This document shows, in pieces, positions 42,069 to 51,064 of a stretch of DNA of 64,000 nt. The DNA lies in assembly GCF_015209585.1 (NCBI RefSeq), contig NZ_JADEYR010000012.1, positions 1-64,000 of the forward strand, given 5' to 3'. This stretch comes from Brachybacterium epidermidis. GTDB taxonomy: Bacteria; Actinomycetota; Actinomycetes; Actinomycetales; Dermabacteraceae. The first letter of the stretch is position 1. Each line of letters begins with the position of its first letter. The notes beneath the pieces are model-generated. The model saw only the letters and a list, made by a program, of their open reading frames with translations. It was not told the origin of the DNA and ran no database searches. The position numbers and the translations under genes were made by a program.

Positions 42069-42961
42069 CGGCGTCCTCGTCCCAGGCCGCCCCGTCCGCC
42101 CGGCGCCGAGTCCTCCTCAGCCGCGACACCCTCGTCGGGCTGCTCGTCGTACTGCTGGCGATGGCCGTCTGCGCAGGACTGGGGCGGTGGCAGTACGGCC
42201 GGTTCGAGGACCGCCGCGACCAGGCCCGGATCGTCGAGGCCAACTACGACGCGGAGCCGGTAGCCCTCGATCAGGTGCTCGATGATCCGGCAGCCGGTCT
42301 CGGCCCGGCGGACGACTGGACTCCAGTGCAGCTGCGGGGCCAGTACTGCACCGACCGCGCCTGCGAGCTGTACGTGCGCAACCGCACCCAGGGCTCCCAG
42401 GTCGGGTTCTGGCAGCTGGTCCCCTTCGAGGCCGATGACGGCACTGTGCTGCTGGTGGTGCGGGGATGGGTGACCGCCCACGACCAGGACTCCGCCCCGG
42501 CCGATCCGCCGTCCGTTCCCGAGGGGCAGCGGACCATCACGGTGCGACTGCGACCGGCCGAACCCCCGCTCGAGCGCCGCGGCAACCCGCGCGGGCAGGT
42601 CCACTCGGTGGCGCCGGAGCAGATCGCCCCGGTGCTTCCTTTGGAGCAGTTCGGGGATCTCGATGCGGATCTGGTGACGGGGGCCTACGGCAGCCTGGTC
42701 TCGGAGGATCCGCCTGCGGACAAGCCCACTGCCCTGGAGCCCCCGGACACCTCCCTGGGCCCGCACCTGTCCTACGCGTTCCAGTGGTGGATCTTCGCCC
42801 TGTTCTTCCCGGCGGCCCTGGTCTACCGCACCCACCGCCTGATCCAGGAGGAGTCCGACGATGACGACACCCCCTCCCGTGCCGCCCGGGAGCCCCGTGC
42901 ACGACGCCGCAGCCGCGATGAGGAGGAAGAGGATGCGCTCCTCGAGCACCCCCAGCACTGA
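42065..42961 (+). CDS. SURF1 family cytochrome oxidase assembly protein
   Basis: A 298-residue protein. An N-terminal helix (DTLVGLLVVLLAMAVCAGLGRWQYGR, shown in part) ends in the family's GxWQ-like motif; the periplasmic SURF1 domain contains GFWQLVPFE and VRGWV (about 115-140); a second helix (WWIFALFFPAALVYR) lies near 245. The C-terminal 40 residues are Arg/Glu-rich. SURF1 helps insert haem into the aa3-type terminal oxidase. ATG at 42065 overlaps the previous stop. Confidence 0.88.
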   Translation: MTASSSQAAPSARRRVLLSRDTLVGLLVVLLAMAVCAGLGRWQYGRFEDRRDQARIVEANYDAEPVALDQVLDDPAAGLGPADDWTPVQLRGQYCTDRACELYVRNRTQGSQVGFWQLVPFEADDGTVLLVVRGWVTAHDQDSAPADPPSVPEGQRTITVRLRPAEPPLERRGNPRGQVHSVAPEQIAPVLPLEQFGDLDADLVTGAYGSLVSEDPPADKPTALEPPDTSLGPHLSYAFQWWIFALFFPAALVYRTHRLIQEESDDDDTPSRAAREPRARRRSRDEEEEDALLEHPQH

Positions 42962-43814
42962 CTCCCCCCGGCCCGGCGGGCCGAGCAACAGGGCCGATGC
43001 GCCCCTGGATCCACCCTCCCGCTTCCTCCCCGGCCCGCGCCCGCGGCGGATCGCGCACCGGGGTCTCGCCCTCGACGGGGCCGAGAACACGATGCGAGCC
43101 TTCCAGGACGCCGTCGACGCCGGTGCCGACATGCTGGAGACCGACACCCGCGCCACCGCCGAGGGCCTGGCACTGGCCTTCCATGACGAGGACCTGCTGC
43201 GGGTCGCCGGTGACGCCCGCCGAATCGACAGCCTCGACGACAGGCAGGCACGCGCGGTACGGCTGGCCGGGAACGAGCCCCTGGCCCTCCTGGAGGACGT
43301 GCTGGGCACGTTCTCCGACCTCCCGGTGAACATCGATGTGAAGGCTCCCTCGGCGATCGAGCCGGCGGTCCGCGCCATCGCCCGCACGCGCAGTGCCGGC
43401 CGCATCTGCCTGGCCGGATTCGACGACGCCGTCACCGCGCGGGCTGTTGAGAAGGTGCGGGAGGCCACCGGCATCACCCCTGTGCGCAGCCCCTCACGGC
43501 GTGCGATCGCACTGTTCCTGGGCCTGGTGGCTTCCGGAGCACCCACCGCCGCAGTGCGCAGGCTGCTGGCCCCCTACGGTGCACTCCAGGTGCCCGTCTC
43601 CCACCGGCAGGTGCCCGTGGTGACACCGCGCACCGTGGCAGCCGCCCACCGCGCCGGCTGCGAGGTCCACGTGTGGACGATCGACGAGATCCCCGCCATG
43701 AAGGACCTGCTGGTCATGGGGGTGGATGGTATTATCACCAACCGTGTCGACCGGCTGGGCGACCTGCTGGACGCGACCGGTTCACCGCACCGTGCAGCCA
43801 CCGGGTCGTCCTGA
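42933..43814 (+). CDS. Glycerophosphodiester phosphodiesterase
   Basis: A 293-residue GDPD enzyme. The key motifs are IAHRGL (catalytic His), ENTMRAF, ETDTR (metal-binding Glu/Asp), FHDEDLLR (second His) and IDVKAP. Hydrolyses glycerophosphodiesters to glycerol-3-phosphate and an alcohol. I chose ATG at 42933, where AGGAGG lies 6 bp upstream; this overlaps the SURF1 gene by 29 bp. Open alternatives at 42861 and 42918 would overlap more. No signal peptide, so intracellular. Confidence 0.88.
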   Translation: MRSSSTPSTDSPRPGGPSNRADAPLDPPSRFLPGPRPRRIAHRGLALDGAENTMRAFQDAVDAGADMLETDTRATAEGLALAFHDEDLLRVAGDARRIDSLDDRQARAVRLAGNEPLALLEDVLGTFSDLPVNIDVKAPSAIEPAVRAIARTRSAGRICLAGFDDAVTARAVEKVREATGITPVRSPSRRAIALFLGLVASGAPTAAVRRLLAPYGALQVPVSHRQVPVVTPRTVAAAHRAGCEVHVWTIDEIPAMKDLLVMGVDGIITNRVDRLGDLLDATGSPHRAATGSS

Positions 43815-43830
43815 CGCCCCTGGTGGGGCG
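43815..43830 (+). terminator. Hairpin right after the GDPD stop codon
   Basis: CGCCCC-TGGT-GGGGCG, six GC-rich pairs, starting at the base after TGA. No U-run. It opens the 135-bp rbpA leader, in which I see no other clear element. Confidence 0.45.
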
Positions 43831-43949
43831 CGGCACCAGTCGGGAACAGAATCCGGGCGCCCGGCGTTGCACCCCTCAGACCTCAGTCCCCGAAGCACCG
43901 GCAGGCATGGCGCGGCACCGCGCCCCCGCCGGCAGGAAGCGAGAACCGC

Positions 43950-44300
43950 ATGAACAGCCGCAGCCTGCGAGGCACCCGTCTGGGCTCCCTCTCCATGGAG
44001 ACCGACGAGGGCGTTCTCGCCGCACCGCGCCAGGAGGCCGTCTATGACTGCCCCAACGGACACAACATCGTGCTTCCCTTCTCCGTGGAGGCCGACGTGC
44101 CCGCCGTCTGGGAGTGCCGCTGCGGCGCCACCGCGGTGCTGCGTGACCACGAGAAGCCCGAGGAGAAGCCTGGCAAGCCGCAGCGCACCCACTGGGACAT
44201 GCTGCTGGAGCGCCGCGAGGAGAAGGACCTGCAGGTGCTTCTCGACCAGCGCCTGGAGCTGCTGCGGGCAGGGAAGTTGCACTCCAGCCGCACCCTGTGA
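43950..44300 (+). CDS. rbpA: RNA polymerase-binding protein RbpA
   Basis: A 116-residue actinobacteria-specific factor that binds core polymerase and the principal sigma factor and stabilises open complexes. The core domain has YDCPNGHNIVLPF and WECRCGATA; the C-terminal sigma-interacting helix is WDMLLERREEKDLQVLLDQR. Length and both blocks match the family. Start ATG at 43950 behind AGGAAG. It is a single-gene unit convergent with fxsA. Confidence 0.95.
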   Translation: MNSRSLRGTRLGSLSMETDEGVLAAPRQEAVYDCPNGHNIVLPFSVEADVPAVWECRCGATAVLRDHEKPEEKPGKPQRTHWDMLLERREEKDLQVLLDQRLELLRAGKLHSSRTL

Positions 44301-44309
44301 GGTGCGCGC

Positions 44310-44912
44310 TCAGTCCTGAGTGATCGTGGGCGGGGTCGAACGGCGGGAGCCGTCGGCCCCGCCCTCGTCATGTGTGCCCGGGCGATCCGTGGGCTCCGCG
44401 TTCAGCACGATCTCACCATCGATGACGCCCCCGCTGGAACGGCGGTAGAGCACGCTTCGAGCACCCGTGGAACCGCTGCCGAGGCCCATGGCCTTCACGG
44501 TGCGGCGCTGCACCGGGGTGAGCAGCAGGACCACCCCGATGACGTCGGTGATGAGGCCGGGGAAGAAGAACGCGAACGCTGCGAGAAGGGTGAACATCGG
44601 GCGCGAGAGATGATCCTGCACGTCCCCCCTGCCCCGCACCGCGCGCACCAGGGAGCGCAGGCGGACGAAGGACTGCTGGCCGGCGGCGATCAGCAGGGCC
44701 ACGCCGATGATCCAGCCCAGCACCACGATCAGCACGGACCACCACAGGCTGGTGTTGACACCGATGATGATGAGGATCGCCAACTCGAGGACGCCCAGCA
44801 CCACGAAGGCGATCGGCAGCCAGGCGGCCCAGCGGGGGCCCTCACGCCGGGAGCCGCCGGGGCGCTCGCGGCCGGCGTCGGCCGGCGGTGTGCGGTGCGA
44901 TGCAGTGCTCAC
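44310..44912 (-). CDS. FxsA-family membrane protein
   Basis: A 200-residue protein with hydrophobic segments at about 28-48 and 52-75 and again at 105-130. The FFFPGLITDVIGVVLLLTPV stretch is the FxsA hallmark. In E. coli, FxsA overexpression relieves phage T7 exclusion by F plasmids; its normal function is unclear. GTG at 44912 overlaps the ppm stop by 4 bp; this is the last gene of the long minus-strand operon. Confidence 0.85.
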   Translation of the reverse strand: MSTASHRTPPADAGRERPGGSRREGPRWAAWLPIAFVVLGVLELAILIIIGVNTSLWWSVLIVVLGWIIGVALLIAAGQQSFVRLRSLVRAVRGRGDVQDHLSRPMFTLLAAFAFFFPGLITDVIGVVLLLTPVQRRTVKAMGLGSGSTGARSVLYRRSSGGVIDGEIVLNAEPTDRPGTHDEGGADGSRRSTPPTITQD

Positions 44913-45691
44913 GGCGTCTCCCCTCGTGTCGGACCGCGCCCAGGGTAGCCCAGCGCCCCGAGCACCTGCTGGGCGCGATGGCCCAGCCCCCACGCGGTCA
45001 CCTTGACCAGTGCCTCCCGCACGATCGCGGAGCTCATCTTGCTGGCCCCCTCCGCACGTTCGTCGAAATCGATGGGGACCTCCCGGATGTCGGCCCCGAG
45101 GTCCCGGGCCCGACGTGTCATGTCCACCTGGAAGCAGTACCCCTGGGAGGCGACCTGCTGCTCCACCAGGCGCCGCAGCAGGGAGGCTCGGAAGGCACGG
45201 AAACCGGCGGTGGCATCGCGCACCTCCAGGCCCATCAGCATCCCGGCGTAGAGGTTCGCGCCACGGGAGAGCACGAGCCTGCGCAGCGGCCAGTCGTGGA
45301 CCCGGCCACCGGGAACCCAGCGCGAGCCGATCACCAGGTCGGCCCCTTCGGCGACGGCGTCCAGCAGCCGCGGCAGCTGCTCGGGGCGGTGGGAGGCGTC
45401 GGCGTCCATCTCGACCAGCACGTCGTAGCCCCGTTCGAGGCCCCAGGCGAAACCGGCCAGGTACGCGGGTCCCAGTCCCTCTTTGCCGGCCCGGTGCAGC
45501 ACGTGCACGTGGTCGTCGCGCTCGGCCGCACCGTCGGCCCACTGCCCGGTGCCGTCCGGGGAGGCGTCGTCAGCGATCAGGACGTGCGCCGCCGGCACCG
45601 AGGTGCGAAGGCGCCTCAGAGTGCCCGGGAGCGCCGCACGCTCGTTGTAGGTGGGGATCACCACCAGCACTCGCTGCTCCGATGCACTCAT
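44909..45691 (-). CDS. Polyprenol-phosphate mannosyltransferase (Ppm1-type GT2)
   Basis: A 260-residue family 2 glycosyltransferase: VVIPTYNER at about 10, ADDASPDGT, EMDADASH (the DxD, about 95) and GSRWVPGG. It transfers mannose from GDP-mannose to polyprenol phosphate to make PPM for lipoglycans and protein O-mannosylation. In mycobacteria Ppm1 and Lnt are one fused protein; here they are separate, with a 4-bp ATGA overlap, which supports joint function. Confidence 0.9.
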   Translation of the reverse strand: MSASEQRVLVVIPTYNERAALPGTLRRLRTSVPAAHVLIADDASPDGTGQWADGAAERDDHVHVLHRAGKEGLGPAYLAGFAWGLERGYDVLVEMDADASHRPEQLPRLLDAVAEGADLVIGSRWVPGGRVHDWPLRRLVLSRGANLYAGMLMGLEVRDATAGFRAFRASLLRRLVEQQVASQGYCFQVDMTRRARDLGADIREVPIDFDERAEGASKMSSAIVREALVKVTAWGLGHRAQQVLGALGYPGRGPTRGETP

Positions 45692-47349
45692 CGGCTGCTC
45701 CTCCCGTCCTGCACGCCCGCCCGTGCGCGGCTGCTGCCCTCTCCCCGGCCCGCGACCGCCGGCACGTGGCGCAGCACTCCTCGGCGCGGTCCGGTCAGCG
45801 CCCCCAGCCAGCCCAGCAGTCCCACGGCGCTGATGCCGATGGCGATCCAGATGCCGCCGGCGACGGCTGGGGTGATCCCGGTGCGCAGCGGCACCTCCGC
45901 GATCACTGCACCCTGCTCCCAGTGGTCCACGAAGTCCAGGCGCCGTCCCTCCGGCCCGAAGATCGCGGAATGGCCCACGGTGGACACGTGCACCACGCTG
46001 CGTCCGGTGACCACGGCCAGCACCTTGGCCTCGGCCAACTGCTGCACGGCCTCGTGGGAGTCGCCGAACAGGGCGTTGTTGGACTGCACCACCACCAGCT
46101 CGGCGCCCTCGCGCACCGTGTCGATGGTCAGGGTGTCGTAGGCGATCTCGAAGCAGATCAGCACCCCCACACGGCCCTCCCCCAGCCCCAGCTCCTGCAG
46201 GTCCATCACGCCCACCTCGGTGCCGGGGAGCATGTCCCGGCCCACCAGGTCCACCTTGTCGGTGATCATGCGGAAGAAGTCCCGGGCGGGGACGAACTCG
46301 CCGAAGGGCACGGGGTGGCGCTTCGCGTACACGTAGGGGGTCTCACCGTCGGCGGTCCACAGCACCGAGTGGTTGTAGCGGTGCTCCTCCCCCACCGGGG
46401 TCTGGGTGCCCACCAGGATGGGGGCACCCGCCTGCTGGGCGGCGTCGGTCAGTGCCTCACCGCGGTACGGGTCCAGGCGGGGGTCGTAGGCGGTGGAGTC
46501 CTCCGGCCAGACGATCAGCTCGAGCTGCCGCCCCTGCTCCTGGGTGGCGGCGGTGACGTCGTGGGTCACCTCGAGGTGGTTCTCGAACACACCCTCGGGC
46601 ATGGCCATCGACCCCGGGTCGATGGGATCCATGGAGCCCTGCGCCCCTGCCACCGTCATGGACGGTCGGTCGTCGGGGGCGCGGTTGACCGGGTGCGGGA
46701 CCACCATGGTGGCCAGCACCGCCGCGACCGCCATAGCCAGGGGCCACACCCCGGCGAGGCCGCCCAGGCCGCGGCGGCGCCGGCCCAGCACGCACAGCAC
46801 TCCGTGGACCAGAAGCTGGCCCAGGGCGGCCACCACCAGCGCCATTCCCGCCATCCCGATCCAGGGCCCGAGGTTCAGTAGGGGCGAATCCGCCAGGGCG
46901 AAGCCCGTCGCGCCCCACGGAAGCCCGCCCCACGGGACGTGGCTGCGCAGCGTCTCCACCGCCACCCACAGCGCGCTGACCACCACCAGGGACCCGGCAC
47001 CGAGACCGCGGCGCACCATCACGGTGCGTGCCAGCAGCCCGTACAGCACGATGTACAGCGACTGCACCACACCCAGCGCCAGCCACGGCATGGTGCCGGC
47101 ATAGGTGTTCGCCCACTCCGTCAGGGGCACGAAGAAGGCGAGCCCCCAGGCCAGGGACGACAGCAGCGCGGGCAGGAAGGACCGGGTGAGCACTCCGATC
47201 GACAGCAGCGCCAGCGCCACCGGCATCAGCATCCACAGGTCGTACGGGGGGAAGGCCAGCAGCGCCAGCACGCCCCCGGCCGCACCGCACAGCAGTGCCA
47301 CGGGCCAGGGCGTGGCGGTGACCTCCTCGAGGGGCTGTCGACGTTTCAC
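45688..47349 (-). CDS. lnt: Apolipoprotein N-acyltransferase
   Basis: A 553-residue membrane enzyme: six or so N-terminal helices (to about 215) and a nitrilase-type domain. The catalytic Glu in LIVWPEDS, Lys in YAKRHPVPFGEF and Cys in GVLICFEIAYD are all present. It N-acylates the lipobox cysteine of lipoproteins. A last helix lies near 505-525. GTG at 47349 overlaps the preceding stop (GTGA). Confidence 0.92.
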   Translation of the reverse strand: MKRRQPLEEVTATPWPVALLCGAAGGVLALLAFPPYDLWMLMPVALALLSIGVLTRSFLPALLSSLAWGLAFFVPLTEWANTYAGTMPWLALGVVQSLYIVLYGLLARTVMVRRGLGAGSLVVVSALWVAVETLRSHVPWGGLPWGATGFALADSPLLNLGPWIGMAGMALVVAALGQLLVHGVLCVLGRRRRGLGGLAGVWPLAMAVAAVLATMVVPHPVNRAPDDRPSMTVAGAQGSMDPIDPGSMAMPEGVFENHLEVTHDVTAATQEQGRQLELIVWPEDSTAYDPRLDPYRGEALTDAAQQAGAPILVGTQTPVGEEHRYNHSVLWTADGETPYVYAKRHPVPFGEFVPARDFFRMITDKVDLVGRDMLPGTEVGVMDLQELGLGEGRVGVLICFEIAYDTLTIDTVREGAELVVVQSNNALFGDSHEAVQQLAEAKVLAVVTGRSVVHVSTVGHSAIFGPEGRRLDFVDHWEQGAVIAEVPLRTGITPAVAGGIWIAIGISAVGLLGWLGALTGPRRGVLRHVPAVAGRGEGSSRARAGVQDGRSSR

Positions 47350-48095
47350 GAGATCCGCCCACCCATCTCGTCGTGCGCCACGGTCCCGCGCACCACGGTG
47401 CGCAGCGCGCGCGGCGCGCCCTGGGCGAGGTCCGGGAGCAGCGGGGTGCGGGCGCGCGGATCCGTGGACCAGGTCTCGAACTGCTCACCCTGGCCCCGGA
47501 CCGTGAGGTCCCAGGGCTCCCACACCACGAAGGTGGCCTCGGTCCCGGTGAGCAGGGAGCCCGGGGCGCGATCGCCAGCGGCACGGTGCCCACCGCGGGT
47601 GGCGGCCAGGAACGCGGCGCGATCACTGATGCGGCTCTCCACCGGGCCCTGCTGAGCGGCGGCACGCACCCATGCCCACGGGTCGGCGTGCTCGGCCACT
47701 CCGGCGGAGCCGAAGGCCAGCGGCACGCCGTCGGCCAGCAGGGACCGGTAGTCGACGCGCTCGGCGAGCGGGGCCACCACCCGCACGCCCTCGGAGGCGC
47801 CGGCCGCGCTGCCGCCAGGGAGGCGGCGCACGATGCCGCGGGCGAGGGCGGTCTGCTCCTGATCGGGATCGGGCAAGGTGCCGTCGGCGCTGGCGGAGGC
47901 GTCGACGAAGCCGGGGGTGAGCAGGCAGCCGGTCGCCTCGATCACCTGGGCACCAGGGTGCAGCACCCGGGCGGAGTCCTCCGGTCCGGTCCAGGCGATG
48001 AGGCCATCGGCCACGAGCATCGCGGAGGCCTCCGGATCCGCGGTCGAGTACAGCACGATCCCGGTGTACAGCTGGGCGGGAGCGGTGGGGCTCAT
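47346..48095 (-). CDS. Truncated amidohydrolase-like protein lacking the metal site
   Basis: A 249-residue protein. The N-terminal beta-rich part and GCLLTPGFVDASASADG (about 54-70) align with the amidohydrolase entry to the barrel, where H-x-H is expected; here it is D-A-S-A-S. The C-terminal GSLLTGTEATFVVWE matches the family's closing small domain (usual GxLxxGxxADLVV). Most of the TIM barrel, and the later His/Asp ligands, are missing. Active enzymes are about 400 residues. ATG at 48095 has AGGAGA upstream. It keeps 4-bp overlaps on both sides, so it looks maintained as a non-catalytic protein. Confidence 0.7.
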   Translation of the reverse strand: MSPTAPAQLYTGIVLYSTADPEASAMLVADGLIAWTGPEDSARVLHPGAQVIEATGCLLTPGFVDASASADGTLPDPDQEQTALARGIVRRLPGGSAAGASEGVRVVAPLAERVDYRSLLADGVPLAFGSAGVAEHADPWAWVRAAAQQGPVESRISDRAAFLAATRGGHRAAGDRAPGSLLTGTEATFVVWEPWDLTVRGQGEQFETWSTDPRARTPLLPDLAQGAPRALRTVVRGTVAHDEMGGRIS

Positions 48096-51064
48096 CGATC
48101 GATCTCCTGTGCCACCAGCCCGCGGCGCACGGCGGCGATGGCGGCCCGGGCGGTGGCGCCCAGGCGTTCGTCGGGGGTCAGCTGGTCCAGCAGGTCCACC
48201 GCCTGCCGGCAGTGGCGCACGAAGTCCCCGGGCGGCAGGTCTGAGCCGTCCAGGGCCGCGGCGAAGTGCATGCCACGCGCCCAGCGGTGCACCACGGCCG
48301 CCACGGCGGGATCGGGCGGCGGCGTGGCGTCGACGCCGTGGCGGGACTCGGCGGCCTGCAGCTGCGCGGCGATCTCGCCCGAGGCGATCAGGGCGGCCTC
48401 CACGGAGGGGTCGTCGATCAGCTCGGGCGCCCTGCCCTCGTCCCGCCGGGTCTCGTGGACGGCGGCGGAGACCACGGCGGCCAGGCCCGCCGCGTCCAGA
48501 CCCTCCCATGCACCGTGCTCGAGGCATTCGGCGATCAGCAGGTCGCGGTCGCTGAAGATGCGTCGCAAGCGCAGCCCGCGCTCGGTGGGCTCAAGCTCCC
48601 CCTCCCCTGCCCGGGTCAGGTACCCCAGCTCCTCCAGCAGCCCGGTGAGCAGATCGAACTGCTTGGCCAGGGAGCTGGTGCGGCCCTCGATGCGGCGGTG
48701 CACGCCGGCCAGGTCGCGGCGGGTGGAGCGCCACCGGTTCACCCAGCGCAGGTGGGACTCCAGCTCCGGGCAGTCGGCGCAGGGGTGGGAGGCGAGCTGA
48801 TCGCGCAGAGCGATCAGCGTCTCGTCGGTGGCGGCGGTGGACGGTGTGCGGCCTGCCTTCCGCCGCACTTCGCGTCGCGGGTCGTCGTCGTGGCCGGCCA
48901 GGCGCTGGCGCAGTGCCGCGGCGGTGTCCTTGCGCACCTTGCCGCTGCCGAGCTTCTCGGGGCGGGGCAGGCGAAGGCGGGCGAGCGCGGCGGGCGGCGA
49001 GGGCAGGTCTCCGGGACGGATGCTGCGCAGGCGGGCCTCGGTGTCCAGCACCTGCACCTGGGGGCCGCCGAGCACCTCGCGGTCCACGTGCAGCACCACG
49101 GCGTAGCCGCGGCGCTTGCCGCCGGGCAGGGCCAGCACGTCGCCGCGCTGCAGGCTGCGCAGGGTGGACCGGGTGCGGTCGCGGTCGGCGCCGGCCCGAG
49201 CGCGCGACAGCGACTTCTCCCGCTCGCTCATGCGCTCGCGGATGTCGGCGTACTCCACGAGGTCCCCGCGGTCGCACTCCATGGCCTGGCGGTAGGACTC
49301 GGCCGTCTCCTCCAGCTCCCGGGCGCGCCTGGCCAGTCCCACCACGGAGCGGTCGGCCTGGAACTGGGCGAAGCTGGTCTCGAGGGTCTCCCGGGCACGA
49401 GCCAGGTCGAAGCGGTCCAGCAGGTTCACCGCCATGTTCGCGGTGGGCCGGAAGGCGGAGCGCAGCGGGTAGGTGCGTCGGGAGGCGAGGGAGGCGACGG
49501 CGTCGGCGTCGAAGCGGGGGCCGGCCATCACCACCGCGTGCCCCTCGGTGTCGATCCCGCGGCGGCCCGCGCGGCCGGTGAGCTGGGTGTACTCCCCGGG
49601 GGTGAGGTCGGCGTGCTCGACCCCGTTGAACTTGACCAGCTTCTCCAGCACCACGGAGCGCGCCGGCATGTTGATGCCCAGCGCCAGGGTCTCAGTGGCG
49701 AACACCGCCTTGACCAGGCCGCGTTCGAACAGGTGCTCCACGACCGTCTTCAGCAGGGGCAGCATGCCCGCGTGGTGGCAGGCGTAGCCGTCCAGAGCCG
49801 CACGGCGGAAGGCCGCCACGCCCAGGATCTCGGCATCCTCGTAGGGGATCAGCGAGAGCTCCTCGTCGAGCACGGCGCGGATCTCGCGGCGCTCCTGCTC
49901 ACTGGTGAGCCGCACCCGGGACTGGGCGCACTGCCGCACCGCCGCCTCGCAGCCGGCCCGGGAGAAGATGAACATGATCGCGGGCAGCAGGGCGTGCTGA
50001 TCCAGCAGGGCGAGCACCTCGGGTCGGCGCAGGCTGCGCTGGCCGCCCCCGATGCGGCCGCCTCCCCCGCTGCGCCGGTCATCCCGGTGGTCGCGGCTCC
50101 CGCGGTGGTCGTGGTCCCGACGGTCCAGGTCGTGGCGGGCTTCGCGCTCGGGTCGGCGCTGGGCGGAGCCGCGCGGCCGGTGGCGGCCGCGGGTGCCCCT
50201 GCGGCTGGGCAGGCCGCCGCGGCGACCCCGGTCAGGACCGTGGCGCTCCGGCAGCTGGGTGGCCAGCGCGGTGAGGCGGTGCAGCTCCGGATTGACCTGC
50301 CGGTCGGACCGGGCCCCGGGGCCGTGGGAGATCACGGGGTCGCCGGAGTCGTCCACGAACAGGTCCAGCATCTGGTCGCCGATGATGACGTGCTGCCACA
50401 GGGGCACAGGGCGGGTCTCGGAGACCACGATCTCGGTGGAGCCGCGCACCTCCTGCAGCCAGGCTCCGAACTCCTCGGCATTGGAGACGGTGGCCGAGAG
50501 CGCCACCAGCTGCACCGAGGGGGCCAGGTGGATGATGACCTCCTCCCAGACGGGGCCCCGCAGACGATCGGCGAGGTAGTGGACCTCGTCCATCACCACG
50601 AAGCCGAGTCCGTCCAGGAGGGAGGAGTCGGCGTACAGCATGTTGCGCAGCACCTCGGTGGTCATCACCACCACGTCCGCGTCCGGTCGCACGGAGGTGT
50701 CCCCGGTGAGCAGACCCACCCGCTCCGCGCCGAGCCATTCGGTGAGCTCGGCATGCTTCTGGTTGGACAGCGCCTTGATGGGGGCGGTGTAGAACACCTT
50801 GCGCCCCTGGGCGAGTGCCAGGTGCACCGCGAACTCGCCCACCACCGTCTTCCCGGCGCCCGTGGGGGCTGCGACCAGCACCGACCGTCCCTGCTCGAGC
50901 ACCCGACAGGATGCCAGCTGGAACTCGTCCAGGGCGAAGGGGTACCGCGCGGTGAAGGCGGCCAGTTCGGTGCCCTCGATCGCCTTCTGCTCGCGCCGTT
51001 CCGCGGCCCAGCGGGCGTACTGCTGGGCGGGCGAGGGGGTGTCCGAGGACGAGTTGGGGTTCAC
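48092..51064 (-). CDS. helY: HelY-type DEAD/DEAH RNA helicase (Ski2/Mtr4-like)
   Basis: A 990-residue SF2 helicase. Walker A is APTGAGKT (about 61-68), then DEVH, SAT and the Ski2-like QLTGRAGRRGID. Between the two RecA lobes (about 300-375) lies an Arg/Asp/His-rich insertion (RDHDHRGSRDHRDDRR). The C-terminus (about 880-990) carries the DSHCT-like helical domain. Likely unwinds structured RNA for decay. Located after tatC and the lipid kinase, near the mycobacterial order of pafABC-tatA-tatC-helY. GTG at 51064 overlaps the previous stop. Confidence 0.9.
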   Translation of the reverse strand: MNPNSSSDTPSPAQQYARWAAERREQKAIEGTELAAFTARYPFALDEFQLASCRVLEQGRSVLVAAPTGAGKTVVGEFAVHLALAQGRKVFYTAPIKALSNQKHAELTEWLGAERVGLLTGDTSVRPDADVVVMTTEVLRNMLYADSSLLDGLGFVVMDEVHYLADRLRGPVWEEVIIHLAPSVQLVALSATVSNAEEFGAWLQEVRGSTEIVVSETRPVPLWQHVIIGDQMLDLFVDDSGDPVISHGPGARSDRQVNPELHRLTALATQLPERHGPDRGRRGGLPSRRGTRGRHRPRGSAQRRPEREARHDLDRRDHDHRGSRDHRDDRRSGGGGRIGGGQRSLRRPEVLALLDQHALLPAIMFIFSRAGCEAAVRQCAQSRVRLTSEQERREIRAVLDEELSLIPYEDAEILGVAAFRRAALDGYACHHAGMLPLLKTVVEHLFERGLVKAVFATETLALGINMPARSVVLEKLVKFNGVEHADLTPGEYTQLTGRAGRRGIDTEGHAVVMAGPRFDADAVASLASRRTYPLRSAFRPTANMAVNLLDRFDLARARETLETSFAQFQADRSVVGLARRARELEETAESYRQAMECDRGDLVEYADIRERMSEREKSLSRARAGADRDRTRSTLRSLQRGDVLALPGGKRRGYAVVLHVDREVLGGPQVQVLDTEARLRSIRPGDLPSPPAALARLRLPRPEKLGSGKVRKDTAAALRQRLAGHDDDPRREVRRKAGRTPSTAATDETLIALRDQLASHPCADCPELESHLRWVNRWRSTRRDLAGVHRRIEGRTSSLAKQFDLLTGLLEELGYLTRAGEGELEPTERGLRLRRIFSDRDLLIAECLEHGAWEGLDAAGLAAVVSAAVHETRRDEGRAPELIDDPSVEAALIASGEIAAQLQAAESRHGVDATPPPDPAVAAVVHRWARGMHFAAALDGSDLPPGDFVRHCRQAVDLLDQLTPDERLGATARAAIAAVRRGLVAQEIDR

